Shown: positions 17,457-27,229 of the stretch, one piece after another | How the letters are laid out: each line of letters opens with the position of its first letter | Numbering within the stretch: the first letter of the stretch is position 1 | The notes under the pieces: generated by a model | What the model saw: only the letters and a program-made list of their open reading frames with translations | Told to the model about the DNA's origin: nothing | The model's database searches: none | Translations under genes and position numbers: made by a program | Origin: Shinella yambaruensis | GTDB taxonomy: Bacteria; Pseudomonadota; Alphaproteobacteria; Rhizobiales; Rhizobiaceae | Length of the DNA: 64,000 bases | Assembly: GCF_022899355.1 (NCBI RefSeq) | Contig: NZ_JALJCK010000003.1 | Coordinates: 496,001 to 560,000 of the forward strand | Direction of reading: 5' to 3'

Positions 17457-17657
17457 ATGACGAAACTGGAGCAGATTGAGAAAAGCGTGTCTGAACTCAG
17501 CCCAGAAGAGTTCGACCGGTTTTCCGCATGGTTTGAAGCGCTTCAGGCGGAGCGGTGGGATCGGGACCTTGCCGAAGACACCGCAAACGGCACTCTGGAC
17601 GAGCTCGCCGAACTCGCTTTGGCTGAATTCCGCAACAATCGGACACGCCCGCTTTGA
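17457..17657 (+). CDS. small antitoxin-like protein of RelE/ParE-type module
   Basis: 66 residues, acidic, with AAAGGAG before the ATG. The pattern ELSPEEFDRFSAWFEALQAERWDRDLAEDTANGTLDELAELALAEFRNNRTRPL is common immediately upstream of RelE-like toxins. No recognisable DNA-binding domain in so short a chain. Its stop overlaps the toxin's TTG start by four bases, so antitoxin is made first and toxin translation depends on it. Confidence 0.75.
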   Translation: MTKLEQIEKSVSELSPEEFDRFSAWFEALQAERWDRDLAEDTANGTLDELAELALAEFRNNRTRPL

Positions 17658-17923
17658 AGCACCACGCCACGGACACGTTCTGGACGTGTTACGCGGCGCT
17701 GCCTTCCCATATACGCGAACAGGCCGACAGGAATTTCGCCCTCCTGAAAGCTAACCCCGCACACCCATCCCTGCAGCTCAAACCCGTTGGCCGCTTTTGG
17801 TCGGCCCGGGTGGGCCTTTCCTGGCGCGCCCTTGCCGTCAGGGATGCGGAGACCGACACTCTCGTCTGGTTCTGGATCGGCTCCCATGCCGACTACGACC
17901 GGCTCGTCGGACGAAAACGGTAG
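17654..17923 (+). CDS. RelE/ParE-superfamily toxin-like protein
   Basis: 89 residues beginning at a TTG within the antitoxin stop (TTGA overlap). Small basic protein with the RelE-like beta-strand core: FWSARVGLSWRALAVRD (about 47-63), then TLVWFWIGSHADYDRLV, the usual C-terminal end of this fold. Members either cleave mRNA on ribosomes or poison gyrase; which applies here is unclear. Weak TTG initiation fits a toxin kept below its antitoxin. Confidence 0.78.
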   Translation: MKHHATDTFWTCYAALPSHIREQADRNFALLKANPAHPSLQLKPVGRFWSARVGLSWRALAVRDAETDTLVWFWIGSHADYDRLVGRKR

Positions 17924-17989
17924 AACGCTCCCAGAGGGGGACATACCGGCAGACCGTGCTTCCGCAAGGTCAGGAATTGCCGGAAACCC

Positions 17990-19633
17990 CTACAGCCGCA
18001 CGCAGGCCATATCCAGCCCGTCCAGCTCGATCGTTCCGTCCTTCAGCTTCGCCCCGAAGCCGGGCACCGACAGGGGGGCGCCGAGTTTCAGCGACTTGGC
18101 CGGCACGAATTCGGCCTTTTCATGCGTCAGGTTGAAGACGAAAAGCAGTTTCTCGCCGCCCTTCTCGCGGGTGAAGGCGAGGATGTCGTGGTTGGAGTGC
18201 AGGAAGGACATGTCGCCGTCGTGCAGCGTCTCGTGTTCCCTGCGGAAGGCGAGCGTGGCGCGGTAGTGGTTGAACACCGAGCCGGCGATCTTCTCCTGCA
18301 CGTCGACGGCAAGCCGGGCGTGGTCCTGCGGCACCGGCAGCCAGGGCTTGCCGGTGCTGAAGCCGGCATGGGCCTCGCCGTGCTGCCAGGGCATCGGTGT
18401 GCGGCAACCGTCGCGCCCCTTGAAGGCCGGCCAGAAGCGGATGCCGTAGGGATCGCGCAGGTCCTCGAAGGCGAGGTCGGCTTCGGTGAGGCCGAGTTCC
18501 TCGCCCTGGTAGAGGCAGATCGAGCCGCGCAGGGTCGACAAGAGGGTGATGGCGAGCTTGGCGATGCGCTCGCGCTCCTCCGGCGCGCGGATGAAGCGGC
18601 TGACATGGCGGTTGACGTCGTGGTTGGAAAAGGCCCAGCAGACCCAGCCGTCCGTCACCGCACGCTGGAAGCTCTGCACGCATTTGCGCACATGGTCGGC
18701 GGTGAAATCCGGCCCGAGAAGATCGAACGTGTAGCACATGTGCAGCTTGTCGCCGCCGCTCGTATAGTCGGCGACGGTCTTCAGCGAGCGGGCGCCGTCG
18801 CCCACCTCCCCCACCGTCGCGCGCCCCTCGTATTCGTCGAGCAACGCGCGGAACCGCTTGAGGAAAGCGACGTTCTCCGGCTGCGTCTTGTCGTAGCGAT
18901 GGGTCTGCATGCCGTAGGGATTGACGTCCGGCGCATCGAGGCCGACCGCCTCGGGATCGGGCTCGTGGGGCGGGTTGTCGCGCAGCTTCCTGTCGTGGAA
19001 GTAGAAGTTCACCGTATCGAGGCGGAAGCCGTCCACACCGCGATCGAGCCAGAAGCGCACGGTCTTCAAAAGCGCCTCCTGCACATCCGGATTGTGGAAA
19101 TTGAGGTCGGGCTGCGAGATCAGGAAGTTGTGCATGTAATATTGCTTGCGCACGCCGTCCCATTCCCAGCCCGGCCCGCCGAAGATTGACAGCCAGTTGT
19201 TGGGCGCCGTGCCGTCGGGCTTGGGATCGGCCCAGACATACCAGTCCGCCTTGGGATTGTTCCGGCTGGAACGGCTCTCGACGAACCAGGGATGCTGGTC
19301 TGACGTATGCGAGATGACCTGGTCGATGATGACCTTGAGGCCGAGGCGATGAGCCTCCGCCAGCATGGCGTCGAAATCGGCGAGCGTGCCGAACATCGGA
19401 TCGACGTCGCAATAGTCCGAGACGTCGTAGCCCATGTCGGCCATCGGCGACTTGAAGAAGGGCGAGAGCCAGATGGCGTCGACGCCGAGCGAAGCGATGT
19501 GCCCGAGCCGCTTCGTGATGCCCCGCAGGTCGCCCATGCCGTCGCCGGTCGTGTCCTGGAACGAGCGGGGATAGACCTGATAGATCACCGCCCCGCGCCA
19601 CCAGTCATCAGCCTTCTTGCGGGGCTTCGCCAT
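17990..19633 (-). CDS. GH13 alpha-glucosidase (oligo-1,6-glucosidase type)
   Basis: 547 residues from the ATG at 19633. Hydrolyses terminal alpha-glucosides such as maltose, sucrose or trehalose-like sugars; no signal peptide, so cytoplasmic. TIM-barrel motifs are complete: DQVISHTSDQHPWF (104-117), GFRLDTVNF with nucleophile Asp206, VGEVGD with acid/base Glu276, and FSNHDVNRH with Asp339. Resembles rhizobial AglA, but no alpha-glucoside transporter genes adjoin it here. Divergent from the dehydrogenase gene at 19785. Confidence 0.92.
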   Translation of the reverse strand: MAKPRKKADDWWRGAVIYQVYPRSFQDTTGDGMGDLRGITKRLGHIASLGVDAIWLSPFFKSPMADMGYDVSDYCDVDPMFGTLADFDAMLAEAHRLGLKVIIDQVISHTSDQHPWFVESRSSRNNPKADWYVWADPKPDGTAPNNWLSIFGGPGWEWDGVRKQYYMHNFLISQPDLNFHNPDVQEALLKTVRFWLDRGVDGFRLDTVNFYFHDRKLRDNPPHEPDPEAVGLDAPDVNPYGMQTHRYDKTQPENVAFLKRFRALLDEYEGRATVGEVGDGARSLKTVADYTSGGDKLHMCYTFDLLGPDFTADHVRKCVQSFQRAVTDGWVCWAFSNHDVNRHVSRFIRAPEERERIAKLAITLLSTLRGSICLYQGEELGLTEADLAFEDLRDPYGIRFWPAFKGRDGCRTPMPWQHGEAHAGFSTGKPWLPVPQDHARLAVDVQEKIAGSVFNHYRATLAFRREHETLHDGDMSFLHSNHDILAFTREKGGEKLLFVFNLTHEKAEFVPAKSLKLGAPLSVPGFGAKLKDGTIELDGLDMACVRL

Positions 19634-19784
19634 GCTTTTTTCGCTCCGGTTTCCAGTTGTCACCGGCAAGATGTAACGCGGCCCCGGCGGGGCGTAAACG
19701 GCCGGGACCGCGATTTTTCGAAGGTTGACGCGGGGCCGGTCGATCGGGATGATGCCGGCAAATTCCATAGAGAAGGTTGACCCC

Positions 19785-20789
19785 ATGACCGATGCCGTCA
19801 CCCTTTCCCCGCAGGAAGCGCGCGACCTTGCCCGAACGGCGCTGATGCGCGTCGGCATGGTGGAGGCCGCGGCGGCGGCCCTCGCCGAGGCGACCGTGGA
19901 GGCGGAACTGGCGGGCAAGCCGGCCGTCGGCTTCAGCCATCTGACGGACTATCTCAGAAGTCTCGTGGACGGCAGGATCGCCGGCAAGGCCGAACCGCTC
20001 ATCACCTCGCCCGTGCCGGCCATCCTGAAATGCGACGCGATGGGCGGCGTGGCGCAGCACGGCTTCTCGATTGCGCGCGAAGAGCTTGCGTCGAAGGCGA
20101 AGACCTTCGGCATCGCCGTCTTCACCGTTTGCAACAGTTACACGACCGGGGAACTCGGCTGGTATGCGGCAAACCTCGCGAGCGAAGGCCTCGTCGCCCT
20201 CGTCGCGACCAACAGCCATGCCGTGCTGGCCGGCGCCGGCAGCCGCCATCCGGTCTACGGCACCAATCCCCTCGCCTTCGCCGCGCCGCGCGATGACGGC
20301 GGGATCCTGCTGATCGACCAGTCGTCGAGCGCGACCGCACTGGTCAATATCCGCGCCGCCGCCGCACGCAGCGAGCCCATTCCGGACACCTGGGCGGTCG
20401 ATCAGGATGGGCGGCCGACGACCGATCCCTTCGCCGCCATGCAGGGCGCGCTGACCGCCTTCGGCGGCAGCCGCGGCGCCAACATTGCCCTCATGGTCGA
20501 AGTCCTGGCCGCGGGCCTTACCGGCGGCAACTGGTCGCTGGACGCCGCCGATTTCCAGGCCGGCGACACCTCGCCGGGTGTCGGGCTGTTCGTCCTGGCG
20601 CTCTCGCCGCAGCTCTTCGCCGACAATTTCCCGGCCCGCCTGACGCGGCAGGCGGACAGGCTGTCGACAGACCACAACGTGCACATTCCCGGCCTCGACC
20701 GGGTGAAACGGCAGCGCGAGGCCGAAAGCGCAGGCATCCGCTTGCCGCAGCAACTCTTTGACAGTATTTCCTCTTTCCGGCGGAACTAG
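19785..20789 (+). CDS. malate/L-lactate dehydrogenase family (Ldh2) oxidoreductase
   Basis: 334 residues; AGAAGG lies eight bases before the ATG at 19785. NAD(P)-dependent enzyme of the family that includes malate, L-sulfolactate and ureidoglycolate dehydrogenases and delta-1-piperideine-2-carboxylate reductase. The family motif GFSHL (47-51), GGVAQHGFSIA (near 85) with the catalytic-type His, ATNSHAVLAGAGSRHPVYGTNPLAFAAP (near 141-168) are visible. Followed after 18 bp by KDG kinase, suggesting a sugar-acid role, but the substrate is not determined. Confidence 0.85.
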   Translation: MTDAVTLSPQEARDLARTALMRVGMVEAAAAALAEATVEAELAGKPAVGFSHLTDYLRSLVDGRIAGKAEPLITSPVPAILKCDAMGGVAQHGFSIAREELASKAKTFGIAVFTVCNSYTTGELGWYAANLASEGLVALVATNSHAVLAGAGSRHPVYGTNPLAFAAPRDDGGILLIDQSSSATALVNIRAAAARSEPIPDTWAVDQDGRPTTDPFAAMQGALTAFGGSRGANIALMVEVLAAGLTGGNWSLDAADFQAGDTSPGVGLFVLALSPQLFADNFPARLTRQADRLSTDHNVHIPGLDRVKRQREAESAGIRLPQQLFDSISSFRRN

Positions 20790-20807
20790 CCGGGAGGACC
20801 TTGGAAC

Positions 20808-21722
20808 ATGACGGCACGATTGCTCACGATCGGTGAATGCATGGTGGAACTGATGCAGGCCGAGGGCGGCCTCCTGCGCAAGAGCTTTGCCGGCGACACG
20901 TTCAACACCGCCTATTATGCCCGCCAGTACCTGCCCGACGACTGGAACGTCGACTATTTCTCGGCCGTCGGCACCGACATGATCTCCGACGAGATGCTTG
21001 CCTTCATGGATGGCCACGGCATCGGCACCGGATATGTCGCGCGCATCGAGGGCCGCTCGCCGGGCCTTTACATGATCCACCTGAAGGACGGCGAGCGCAG
21101 CTTCTCCTACTGGCGCTCCGTCTCGGCGGCAAAGCTGCTGGCACGCGACGGCGACCGGCTGCGCGCGGCCATCGACGCGTCCGACATCGTGGTCTTTTCC
21201 GGCATCACGCTGGCGATCCTGCCGGCCGAGGATGTCGAGACGCTGCTCGCCGAGCTGCGCCGCGCCAAGGCCGCGGGAAAACGCGTCATCTTCGACCCGA
21301 ATATTCGCCCGCGTCTTTGGGACGACGCCGAGCGCATGCACGCGACGATCACCGCCGGCGCGCGCGCCGCGACGCTGGTCATGCCGAGCCTCGACGACGA
21401 GACGACGCATTTCGGCGATGCCGGGCTGGAGGAAACCATTGCCCGCTACCGCGCGCTCGGCGTCGACGGGCTTGTCGTGAAGGACGGCGCGGAAGGCGCG
21501 ACCCTCGTCTTCGGCGAGAAGCGCAGCCATGCGCCGTCCGCCAGGGTGGAGAAGATCGTCGACACGACCAGCGCCGGTGACAGCTTCAACGGCGCCTTCC
21601 TCGCCCGCCTCGCGACAGGGGCAAACCCCGAGGCGGCGGCGCGCTTTGCCGCGGATGTCGCCGCGGCCGTGATCCAGCATCACGGCGCGCTGGTGGCGAA
21701 GGACAAGCTGCCGGAGTGCTGA
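20808..21722 (+). CDS. kdgK: 2-keto-3-deoxygluconate kinase (PfkB family)
   Basis: 304 residues; GGGAGG precedes the ATG. Phosphorylates 2-dehydro-3-deoxygluconate to KDPG, which enters Entner-Doudoroff. PfkB features: GDTFNTAYYARQ (29-40) in place of the usual GGA-rich substrate loop, as in KdgK; SYWRSVSAA near 103; FDPNIRPRLW near 163; and the C-terminal signature DTTSAGDSFNGAF with catalytic Asp near residue 254. Lies 18 bp after the Ldh2-type dehydrogenase and probably shares its transcript. Confidence 0.9.
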   Translation: MTARLLTIGECMVELMQAEGGLLRKSFAGDTFNTAYYARQYLPDDWNVDYFSAVGTDMISDEMLAFMDGHGIGTGYVARIEGRSPGLYMIHLKDGERSFSYWRSVSAAKLLARDGDRLRAAIDASDIVVFSGITLAILPAEDVETLLAELRRAKAAGKRVIFDPNIRPRLWDDAERMHATITAGARAATLVMPSLDDETTHFGDAGLEETIARYRALGVDGLVVKDGAEGATLVFGEKRSHAPSARVEKIVDTTSAGDSFNGAFLARLATGANPEAAARFAADVAAAVIQHHGALVAKDKLPEC

Positions 21723-21744
21723 GGTCACCCGGGCAACGACTCCA

Positions 21745-21884
21745 GCCCCTCATCCGGCCTGCCGGCCACCTTCTCCCCGTAAACGGGGCGAAGGGGATAT
21801 GCCGTGCCGGTTTCCCCAATCAATGCCCGCAAGCGCGGCACGTCCCCTCTCCCCGCTTGCGGGGAGAGGGTTAGGGTGAGGGGC
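21745..21884. repeat. RIME-like 140-bp palindromic repeat, copy 2
   Basis: Same length, ends and hairpin order as the copy at 3325-3464, differing mainly in the central 40 bases. It lies between the convergent kdgK and der genes, where its hairpins may terminate both transcripts. Confidence 0.85.
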
Positions 21885-21917
21885 AAACGCCATATCCGCC
21901 GAAAGGCAAAAAGGCGC

Positions 21918-23351
21918 TCAGCGCCTCTTCTTCGCCTTGTTCGCGAACGGGTTGTCCGATGCGCGGAAGTGGATGCGGATCGGCACGCCGGGCAGGTTGA
22001 AGTCGTTGCGCAGGCCGTTCGTCAGGTAGCGGATATAGGACTCCGGCAGCGCATCGGGGCGCGTGCAGGAGATCATGAAGCCCGGCGGACGGGCCTTCAC
22101 CTGCGTCATGTATTTCAGCTTGAGGCGGCGGCCGGAAACGGCCGGCGGCGGATGCTGCGTCTGCTGCGCGTCCAGCCAGCGGTTCAGCTTGGCGGTGGAG
22201 ATGCGGCGGTTCCAGGTGCGGTCCGTGTCGATGACGGCCTGCATCAGCTTGTCGAGGCCGCGGCCCGTCTGGCCGGAAACCGGCACGGCGCGGATGCCGC
22301 GCGCCTGCGGCAGGAGGCGATCGGTCTTTTCGCGCAGATCCGCAAGAACGGCCTGCGGGTCATCGATCAGGTCCCACTTGTTGAAGGCGAGCACGGCGGC
22401 ACGGCCTTCACGCAGCACGAGGTCGACGATCTGGAGGTCCTGCTTCTCGAAGGGGATGGTCGAATCGAAGACGATGACGACCGTCTCGGCAAAACGGATG
22501 GCGCGCAGGCCATCGGCGACGGAGAGCTTTTCCAGCTTCTCCTGCACCTTGGCCTTGCGCCGCATGCCGGCCGTATCGAACATCTTGATCGTGCGGCCCC
22601 TCCAGTCCCATTCGACGGAGATCGAATCGCGCGTGATGCCGGCCTCCGGGCCGGTCAGGAGCCGGTCCTCGCCGAGGAAGCGGTTGATCAGCGTGGACTT
22701 GCCGGCATTCGGGCGGCCGACGATGGCAACGCGCAGCGGCTTCGTCTCATCATATTCCGGCTCGAAATCCTCGTCCTCTCCGGCGCCCTCGGCAGCCGCC
22801 TCGGCGCGCACATCGACATCGGTGACGGCCTCGTCGTCCTCGGGAAAGGCGCGGTCCTCGCCAATCGCCGCGACGATGGCGTCGCGCAGGTCCAGCATGC
22901 CCTGGCCGTGCTCGGCGGAAATCGGCGTCGGCTCGCCAAGGCCGAGCGTGAAGGCATCGTAGAAACCGCCGTCGGAGCCGCGGGCCTCCGACTTGTTGGC
23001 GACGAGCACCACCGGCTTGCCCTTGCGGCGCAGCATGTCGGCAAGCGCCTGGTCGACCGGCGTCAGGCCCATCTTGGCATCGACGACGAAGAGCGAGAGG
23101 TCCGCCTCGTCGATCGCCGCCTCCGTCTGGGCACGCATGCGGCCCAGCAGGGTATCGGGCGCGGCCTCCTCGAGGCCGGCCGTGTCGATGATGCGGAATT
23201 TCAGGTCGACGAGCCGCGCATCGCCGGGACGGCGGTCGCGGGTGACGCCCGGCGTGTCGTCGACAAGCGCGAGCTTCTTGCCCACGAGCCTGTTGAACAG
23301 GGTGGACTTGCCGACATTGGGGCGTCCGACAATGGCGACGGTGAAGCTCAT
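21918..23351 (-). CDS. der: ribosome biogenesis GTPase Der (EngA)
   Basis: 477 residues. Essential double GTPase that assists 50S subunit assembly. Two G domains in tandem: G1 GRPNVGKST (9-17) with VANKSEA as G4, then GRPNAGKST near 210 with FNKWD as G4; a KH-like domain follows, ending in [16 protein letters not shown]. An acidic linker of about 30 residues separates the G domains, as usual in alphaproteobacteria. Downstream of the YfgM-like gene on the same strand. Confidence 0.97.
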   Translation of the reverse strand: MSFTVAIVGRPNVGKSTLFNRLVGKKLALVDDTPGVTRDRRPGDARLVDLKFRIIDTAGLEEAAPDTLLGRMRAQTEAAIDEADLSLFVVDAKMGLTPVDQALADMLRRKGKPVVLVANKSEARGSDGGFYDAFTLGLGEPTPISAEHGQGMLDLRDAIVAAIGEDRAFPEDDEAVTDVDVRAEAAAEGAGEDEDFEPEYDETKPLRVAIVGRPNAGKSTLINRFLGEDRLLTGPEAGITRDSISVEWDWRGRTIKMFDTAGMRRKAKVQEKLEKLSVADGLRAIRFAETVVIVFDSTIPFEKQDLQIVDLVLREGRAAVLAFNKWDLIDDPQAVLADLREKTDRLLPQARGIRAVPVSGQTGRGLDKLMQAVIDTDRTWNRRISTAKLNRWLDAQQTQHPPPAVSGRRLKLKYMTQVKARPPGFMISCTRPDALPESYIRYLTNGLRNDFNLPGVPIRIHFRASDNPFANKAKKRR

Positions 23352-23443
23352 GGATGTGTTCCGTTTCGGTGGCCGGCTAAAGCAATTCCGGTAAAAGGGC
23401 GAAGCGGTCTTTCATCCGGAACTGCGTCAAAAACGATACGAGA

Positions 23444-24115
23444 TCAGGAGGACAGCTTGCCGCTTGCGGCGATCAGGTCAAGCAGCATCTGCGCCCGGTT
23501 GGCGACGTTGCGCGGGCTCTCGTTGTCGGAAAGGATCGCGTCGAACCATTCCTTGGCGCGCGCATAGTCCTCGTGCTTGTAGGCGGAGAGGCCGAGAACC
23601 TCGCGCGCGGAATGGCGCAGCGCGCTCTGGGGCGTGGCAAGCTGCTCGGCTTCGGCGGAAACCTGGTCATAGGTGCCGGTGTCGACGAGGAGATAGGCGG
23701 CGCGCAGGCGCGCGGCATCGCGCAGCGCCTGCGGCACGGAACCATCCTTGGCGATCGCCGTGAAGGCATTGACGGCGCCCTGCACGTCCGTCGCCGCCAG
23801 CAGCGAGGCGGAGCGCATGCGCGCCAGCACCGGATAGGAGCCGAAGCCGTCCTTCTCCAGTGCGGTCAGAGCGGCGAGCGCCTCCTCGTTCTTGCCCTCG
23901 CGGGCAAGCGTCAGGGCGGCCAGGAAGCTGTCGCCGGCGGCCGAGGCCTCGCTGTCGCGCCAGTAGTCGTAGCTCACCTTGCCGATCGTGCCGAGGACGA
24001 CCAGGACGGCGGCGGCGATGAAGATGCGACCGAAACGCTTCCAGACCAGACGCATCTGGTCGGAGCGCAGTTCCTCGTTCACCTCGCGGATAAAGCTGTC
24101 GTCCTGATTTGCCAT
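23444..24115 (-). CDS. YfgM/TPR-like membrane-anchored protein
   Basis: 223 residues. A short cytoplasmic N-terminus, one transmembrane helix at about 29-47 (FGRIFIAAAVLVVLGTIGKV), then a periplasmic helical-repeat domain. The FIREVNEELRSDQM start and WRDSEASAAGDSFLAAL region fit the YfgM-like family, which in E. coli associates with SecYEG and periplasmic chaperones. It precedes der by 92 bp as in other Proteobacteria; bamB, often between them, is absent here. Confidence 0.88.
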   Translation of the reverse strand: MANQDDSFIREVNEELRSDQMRLVWKRFGRIFIAAAVLVVLGTIGKVSYDYWRDSEASAAGDSFLAALTLAREGKNEEALAALTALEKDGFGSYPVLARMRSASLLAATDVQGAVNAFTAIAKDGSVPQALRDAARLRAAYLLVDTGTYDQVSAEAEQLATPQSALRHSAREVLGLSAYKHEDYARAKEWFDAILSDNESPRNVANRAQMLLDLIAASGKLSS

Positions 24116-24216
24116 GTTCTGCCCGGCTCGAATTCACGCTTAAAGTTAGCGCCTTCTACCCCATTTTGGCGGCGTTGTAAGGGGGCAGGCGCGAAAAGCC
24201 GGGGATCAGGCGATGA

Positions 24217-24801
24217 TCACGGCAGGGGTGGAACACCGATCACCCATTCGTGAAGCTTGAGGACGATCGCCGCATAGAGCGCAAGGCCGACGACGGCGGA
24301 AATCAGATCGTATTTCGCCGAGACGAAGACCGGCAGCCTCGTCTCCCCGGCCGCGATGCGCTTCTTCAGCGTGATGCGCAGGATGACCGCCCAGGCGAGG
24401 ATCGTCACGAAGAGCAGCACCGAATAGCTCTCGCCATTCGCCAGGAGATGGGCCAGCGCCCAGATCTTGATGGCGACGAGCAGCGGGAACTTCAGCTTCG
24501 TGCGGATATGCCCGGCCGGCAGAAAGCCGGCGACGAGACAGATCGAGGCGATCAGCATCAGCGTCAGCGCGATATGCGACAGGAAGGTCGGCGGGAAATA
24601 GAGCATCTCGCCGCCATTCTCGCGCGCATCGACGAAACCGTAGGCGATGAGCGCGAGGCTGAGCAGCGAGACGATGCCATGCAGCGCCATCCAGCCCGGC
24701 TTGCCGAGGGCGGCGATGCCCGCATTGCGCAGGCCCGGCGCGAAGGGGCGCAGAAGATGGGTGACGATGAAAAGAACAAGACCGGCGATGAGCAACGTCA
24801 T
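24217..24801 (-). CDS. NnrU family membrane protein
   Basis: 194 residues from the ATG at 24801 with AAGGGGC seven bases upstream. Five or more membrane helices, starting LLIAGLVLFIVTHLLRPFAP; the HLLANGE motif near 123 and SYSVLLFVTILAW are typical of NnrU. Family members sit near nitrite/nitric-oxide reductase genes in denitrifiers or near carotenoid isomerase homologues; no such genes are here. Function is unproven. Divergent from the deacetylase gene at 24941. Confidence 0.85.
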   Translation of the reverse strand: MTLLIAGLVLFIVTHLLRPFAPGLRNAGIAALGKPGWMALHGIVSLLSLALIAYGFVDARENGGEMLYFPPTFLSHIALTLMLIASICLVAGFLPAGHIRTKLKFPLLVAIKIWALAHLLANGESYSVLLFVTILAWAVILRITLKKRIAAGETRLPVFVSAKYDLISAVVGLALYAAIVLKLHEWVIGVPPLP

Positions 24802-24940
24802 GAAAATGCCCCTTGAAGAAAAGACGGCCCGCGGCCGTTTCCTCTGGAATAGCCCTCGCACGGCGACAATTCCAGCCCGATCAAAGGATTGCCGCATTCG
24901 CGAACCATGAAAACCCCTTTGCAAATTGTCGCGGGTAGCC

Positions 24941-25954
24941 ATGTCGTCTTCAGTCTCGTTCCGGATCGTCCTCCTTCCCCTCGCCGCCGCGCTCGCCGCC
25001 GGCCCGGCCCTTGCCAAGGACGACACGATCGAGACCGCTAAGCGCAAGCAGCTCGTCATCGTCTCCTTCGACGGGGCACACGACAACCTCCTGTGGGAGA
25101 AGAGCCGCGCCATGGCGAAACGCACCGGTGCGCATTTCACCTATTTCCTCTCCTGCACCTTCCTCTTCCCGAAGGACGAGCGCGCCAATTACCAGGCGCC
25201 GCACGAGAAGCGAGGACGCTCCAATGTCGGCTTCTCCCCGGACCGGGAGGACACGATCCTGCGCCTCGGCGAGATCTGGCTGGCAAAGCTCGAGGGCCAC
25301 GATATCGGCAGCCACGCCTGCGGCCATTTCGACGGCGGCAAATGGAGCGCGGAGGACTGGAAGGCCGAGTTCACCTTCTTCCACGAGACGCTGAAGAACG
25401 CCTGGCAGAATGCCGGCGTCGGCGAGCGGGAGCCGGCGGACTGGCAGCGCTTCGTCAAGGAGGACATCAAGGGGTTCCGCGCGCCCTATCTTTCCGCCGG
25501 CAGCGGGCTGATCAAGGCGCTGGAGGCACACGGCTTCACCTATGATGCCAGCCTCGTCTCGAAGGGACCCGCCATGCCGGTCGCAAGCGGCGAGATCGCC
25601 CGCTTCGCCCTGCCCCTCGTGCCGGAAGGCGCCGCCCGGCGCCCGGTCATCGCCATGGACTACAACCTCTATGTCCGCCATTCCAAGGGCAAGGAGGCGC
25701 CGGATAAGAGCGCCGCCTTCGAGGAAAGCACGCTTCAGGCCTATCGAGACGCCTTCACGAAGCAATATGACGGCGAGCGCATCCCCCTCCAGCTCGGCTT
25801 CCATTTCGTGGAGATGAACGCCGGCGCCTACTGGCGCGCGCTCGACCGATTCCTGACGGAGACCTGCGGCAAACAGGACGTCGCCTGCGTCAGCTATGCC
25901 GAGGCGATGGACATTCTCGCGAAAGAAAAGAAGGCGGCCGGAGCCGCCCTCTGA
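24941..25954 (+). CDS. exported polysaccharide deacetylase family protein
   Basis: 337 residues from the ATG at 24941; the upstream TTG in frame is unlikely. Signal peptide 1-25 ends ALA-K. NodB-like fold expected: VIVSFDGAHDN near 41-51 (catalytic Asp motif) and HDIGSHACGHFDG near 119-131 (metal histidines). The substrate-side region KGFRAPYLSAGSG near 178 fits the RxPY motif. Probably trims acetyl groups from a cell-wall or exported glycan in the periplasm. Neighbours give no substrate hint. Confidence 0.85.
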   Translation: MSSSVSFRIVLLPLAAALAAGPALAKDDTIETAKRKQLVIVSFDGAHDNLLWEKSRAMAKRTGAHFTYFLSCTFLFPKDERANYQAPHEKRGRSNVGFSPDREDTILRLGEIWLAKLEGHDIGSHACGHFDGGKWSAEDWKAEFTFFHETLKNAWQNAGVGEREPADWQRFVKEDIKGFRAPYLSAGSGLIKALEAHGFTYDASLVSKGPAMPVASGEIARFALPLVPEGAARRPVIAMDYNLYVRHSKGKEAPDKSAAFEESTLQAYRDAFTKQYDGERIPLQLGFHFVEMNAGAYWRALDRFLTETCGKQDVACVSYAEAMDILAKEKKAAGAAL

Positions 25955-25963
25955 CGGCCAAGC

Positions 25964-27229
25964 CTACCGCGCCAGCTCCTCGTTGCCGCCAGCCGCGATG
26001 AACTGCTGGTCGATGCTCGGCAGCTCCTGCCCATCGATCGCCGCTTCGAAAGCCTTGAGGCGCTTGTGGATCGACTGCAGCTCGATGATCGTCGACCACG
26101 AGTTCACAAGATACTGGAACGAGCTGGAGACCTGGCCGAAGGCCGTCAGGATCTGCTGCAGGATGCCGTAGGTGATCTTGCCGGTGACGATGGTCGGCAC
26201 GAGGATGAAGTAGACGAAGAGGTTGTCGGCCTGCAGATAGAACATGCGGGCGACGTTGAAATAGAGATAGTGGAAATAGAGCCGGAAATAGTTCATCCGG
26301 ACGTTGTCGAACAGCTCGCGCACCGTCGGGGGCTGGGCCTTGGTCTCGTCGTCCTCGCCATAGACCAGCTCCTTGCGGTAGGCGGCCTCGACACGCTGGT
26401 TGCGGAACTCGAGGCCCGGCAGCTTGATCCCCACGAAGGCGAGCAGGAAGGTGCCGAAAGCCGACCAGAGGATCGCCGCCCAGAACAGCGCATGCGGCAC
26501 TTCGCCGATGACCGGCAGCGGGCCGATATGCACGGAGAGGGCGAAGAGCACCGGCAGGAACGCGATCAGCGTCATCACCGCGTCGATCAGGCTGACGCCG
26601 AGGCCTTCGGTGATCGTCGCGAAGCGCATCGTGTCTTCCTGCACGCGCTGCGAGGCGCCTTCGATATGCCGCACGCGCGGCCAGAGCGACATGTAGTAGT
26701 TGTTCATCGCCGTGCGCCAGCGGAAGACATAGTGGCTGACGAAGAAGCGCGTGATGACGTAGACGAAGACGCTGATGAAGGCGATCTGGCAGAAGATCAG
26801 CATCAGGTCGAAGAAATTCTGTGTGGTCACACCGCCCGTGCCCTGCAGCGCGTTCTGCAGGGTATCGCCGAAGGGGCGGCGCCAGTTGTTGATGGCGAGC
26901 GAGACCTGCACGCTGAAATAGGTCGAGAAGATGATGAAGGCCGAACCCCATATCGACCAGTTGGTCCAGGGGTGATCCTTCGCCCGGATCTGCCAGAACA
27001 GGCCGAAGAGGCCGGTGCAGATCAGGAAATAGAGATAGAACCAGATGTTGTCCGGCGTCACGAAGTAACCGAGGCCGACCGGCGGTTCCGTGCCGGCCGG
27101 CAGCGGCGGCAGGCCGATCAGCGCACCGAAGTTGGCGCCGACCGTGTACCAGGCCGCGATCGAAAGCAGCGTCCAGACGACAAGGGAGGAAAAGAACAGC
27201 TTCGGCTGCGGGAAGAAGGAGTGGAACAA
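25964..27229 (-). CDS. bacA: BacA/SbmA peptide transporter
   Basis: 421 residues from a TTG at 27229 ([13 protein letters not shown], the family's usual beginning), with GAGAG nine bases upstream. Inner-membrane proton-driven importer of proline-rich and plant NCR peptides; also needed for very-long-chain fatty-acid lipid A in rhizobia, and in legume symbionts for bacteroid survival. Eight membrane segments are visible, with the family motifs [17 protein letters not shown] near 104 and [16 protein letters not shown] near 206. Length matches S. meliloti BacA. Presence alone does not prove symbiosis, as SbmA occurs widely. Confidence 0.95.
   Translation of the reverse strand: MFHSFFPQPKLFFSSLVVWTLLSIAAWYTVGANFGALIGLPPLPAGTEPPVGLGYFVTPDNIWFYLYFLICTGLFGLFWQIRAKDHPWTNWSIWGSAFIIFSTYFSVQVSLAINNWRRPFGDTLQNALQGTGGVTTQNFFDLMLIFCQIAFISVFVYVITRFFVSHYVFRWRTAMNNYYMSLWPRVRHIEGASQRVQEDTMRFATITEGLGVSLIDAVMTLIAFLPVLFALSVHIGPLPVIGEVPHALFWAAILWSAFGTFLLAFVGIKLPGLEFRNQRVEAAYRKELVYGEDDETKAQPPTVRELFDNVRMNYFRLYFHYLYFNVARMFYLQADNLFVYFILVPTIVTGKITYGILQQILTAFGQVSSSFQYLVNSWSTIIELQSIHKRLKAFEAAIDGQELPSIDQQFIAAGGNEELAR

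Noticed and set aside
19608-21728. Minus-strand 706-residue frame across the dehydrogenase and kdgK
   Set aside because: Shadow; both plus-strand genes have intact family motifs and ribosome sites.
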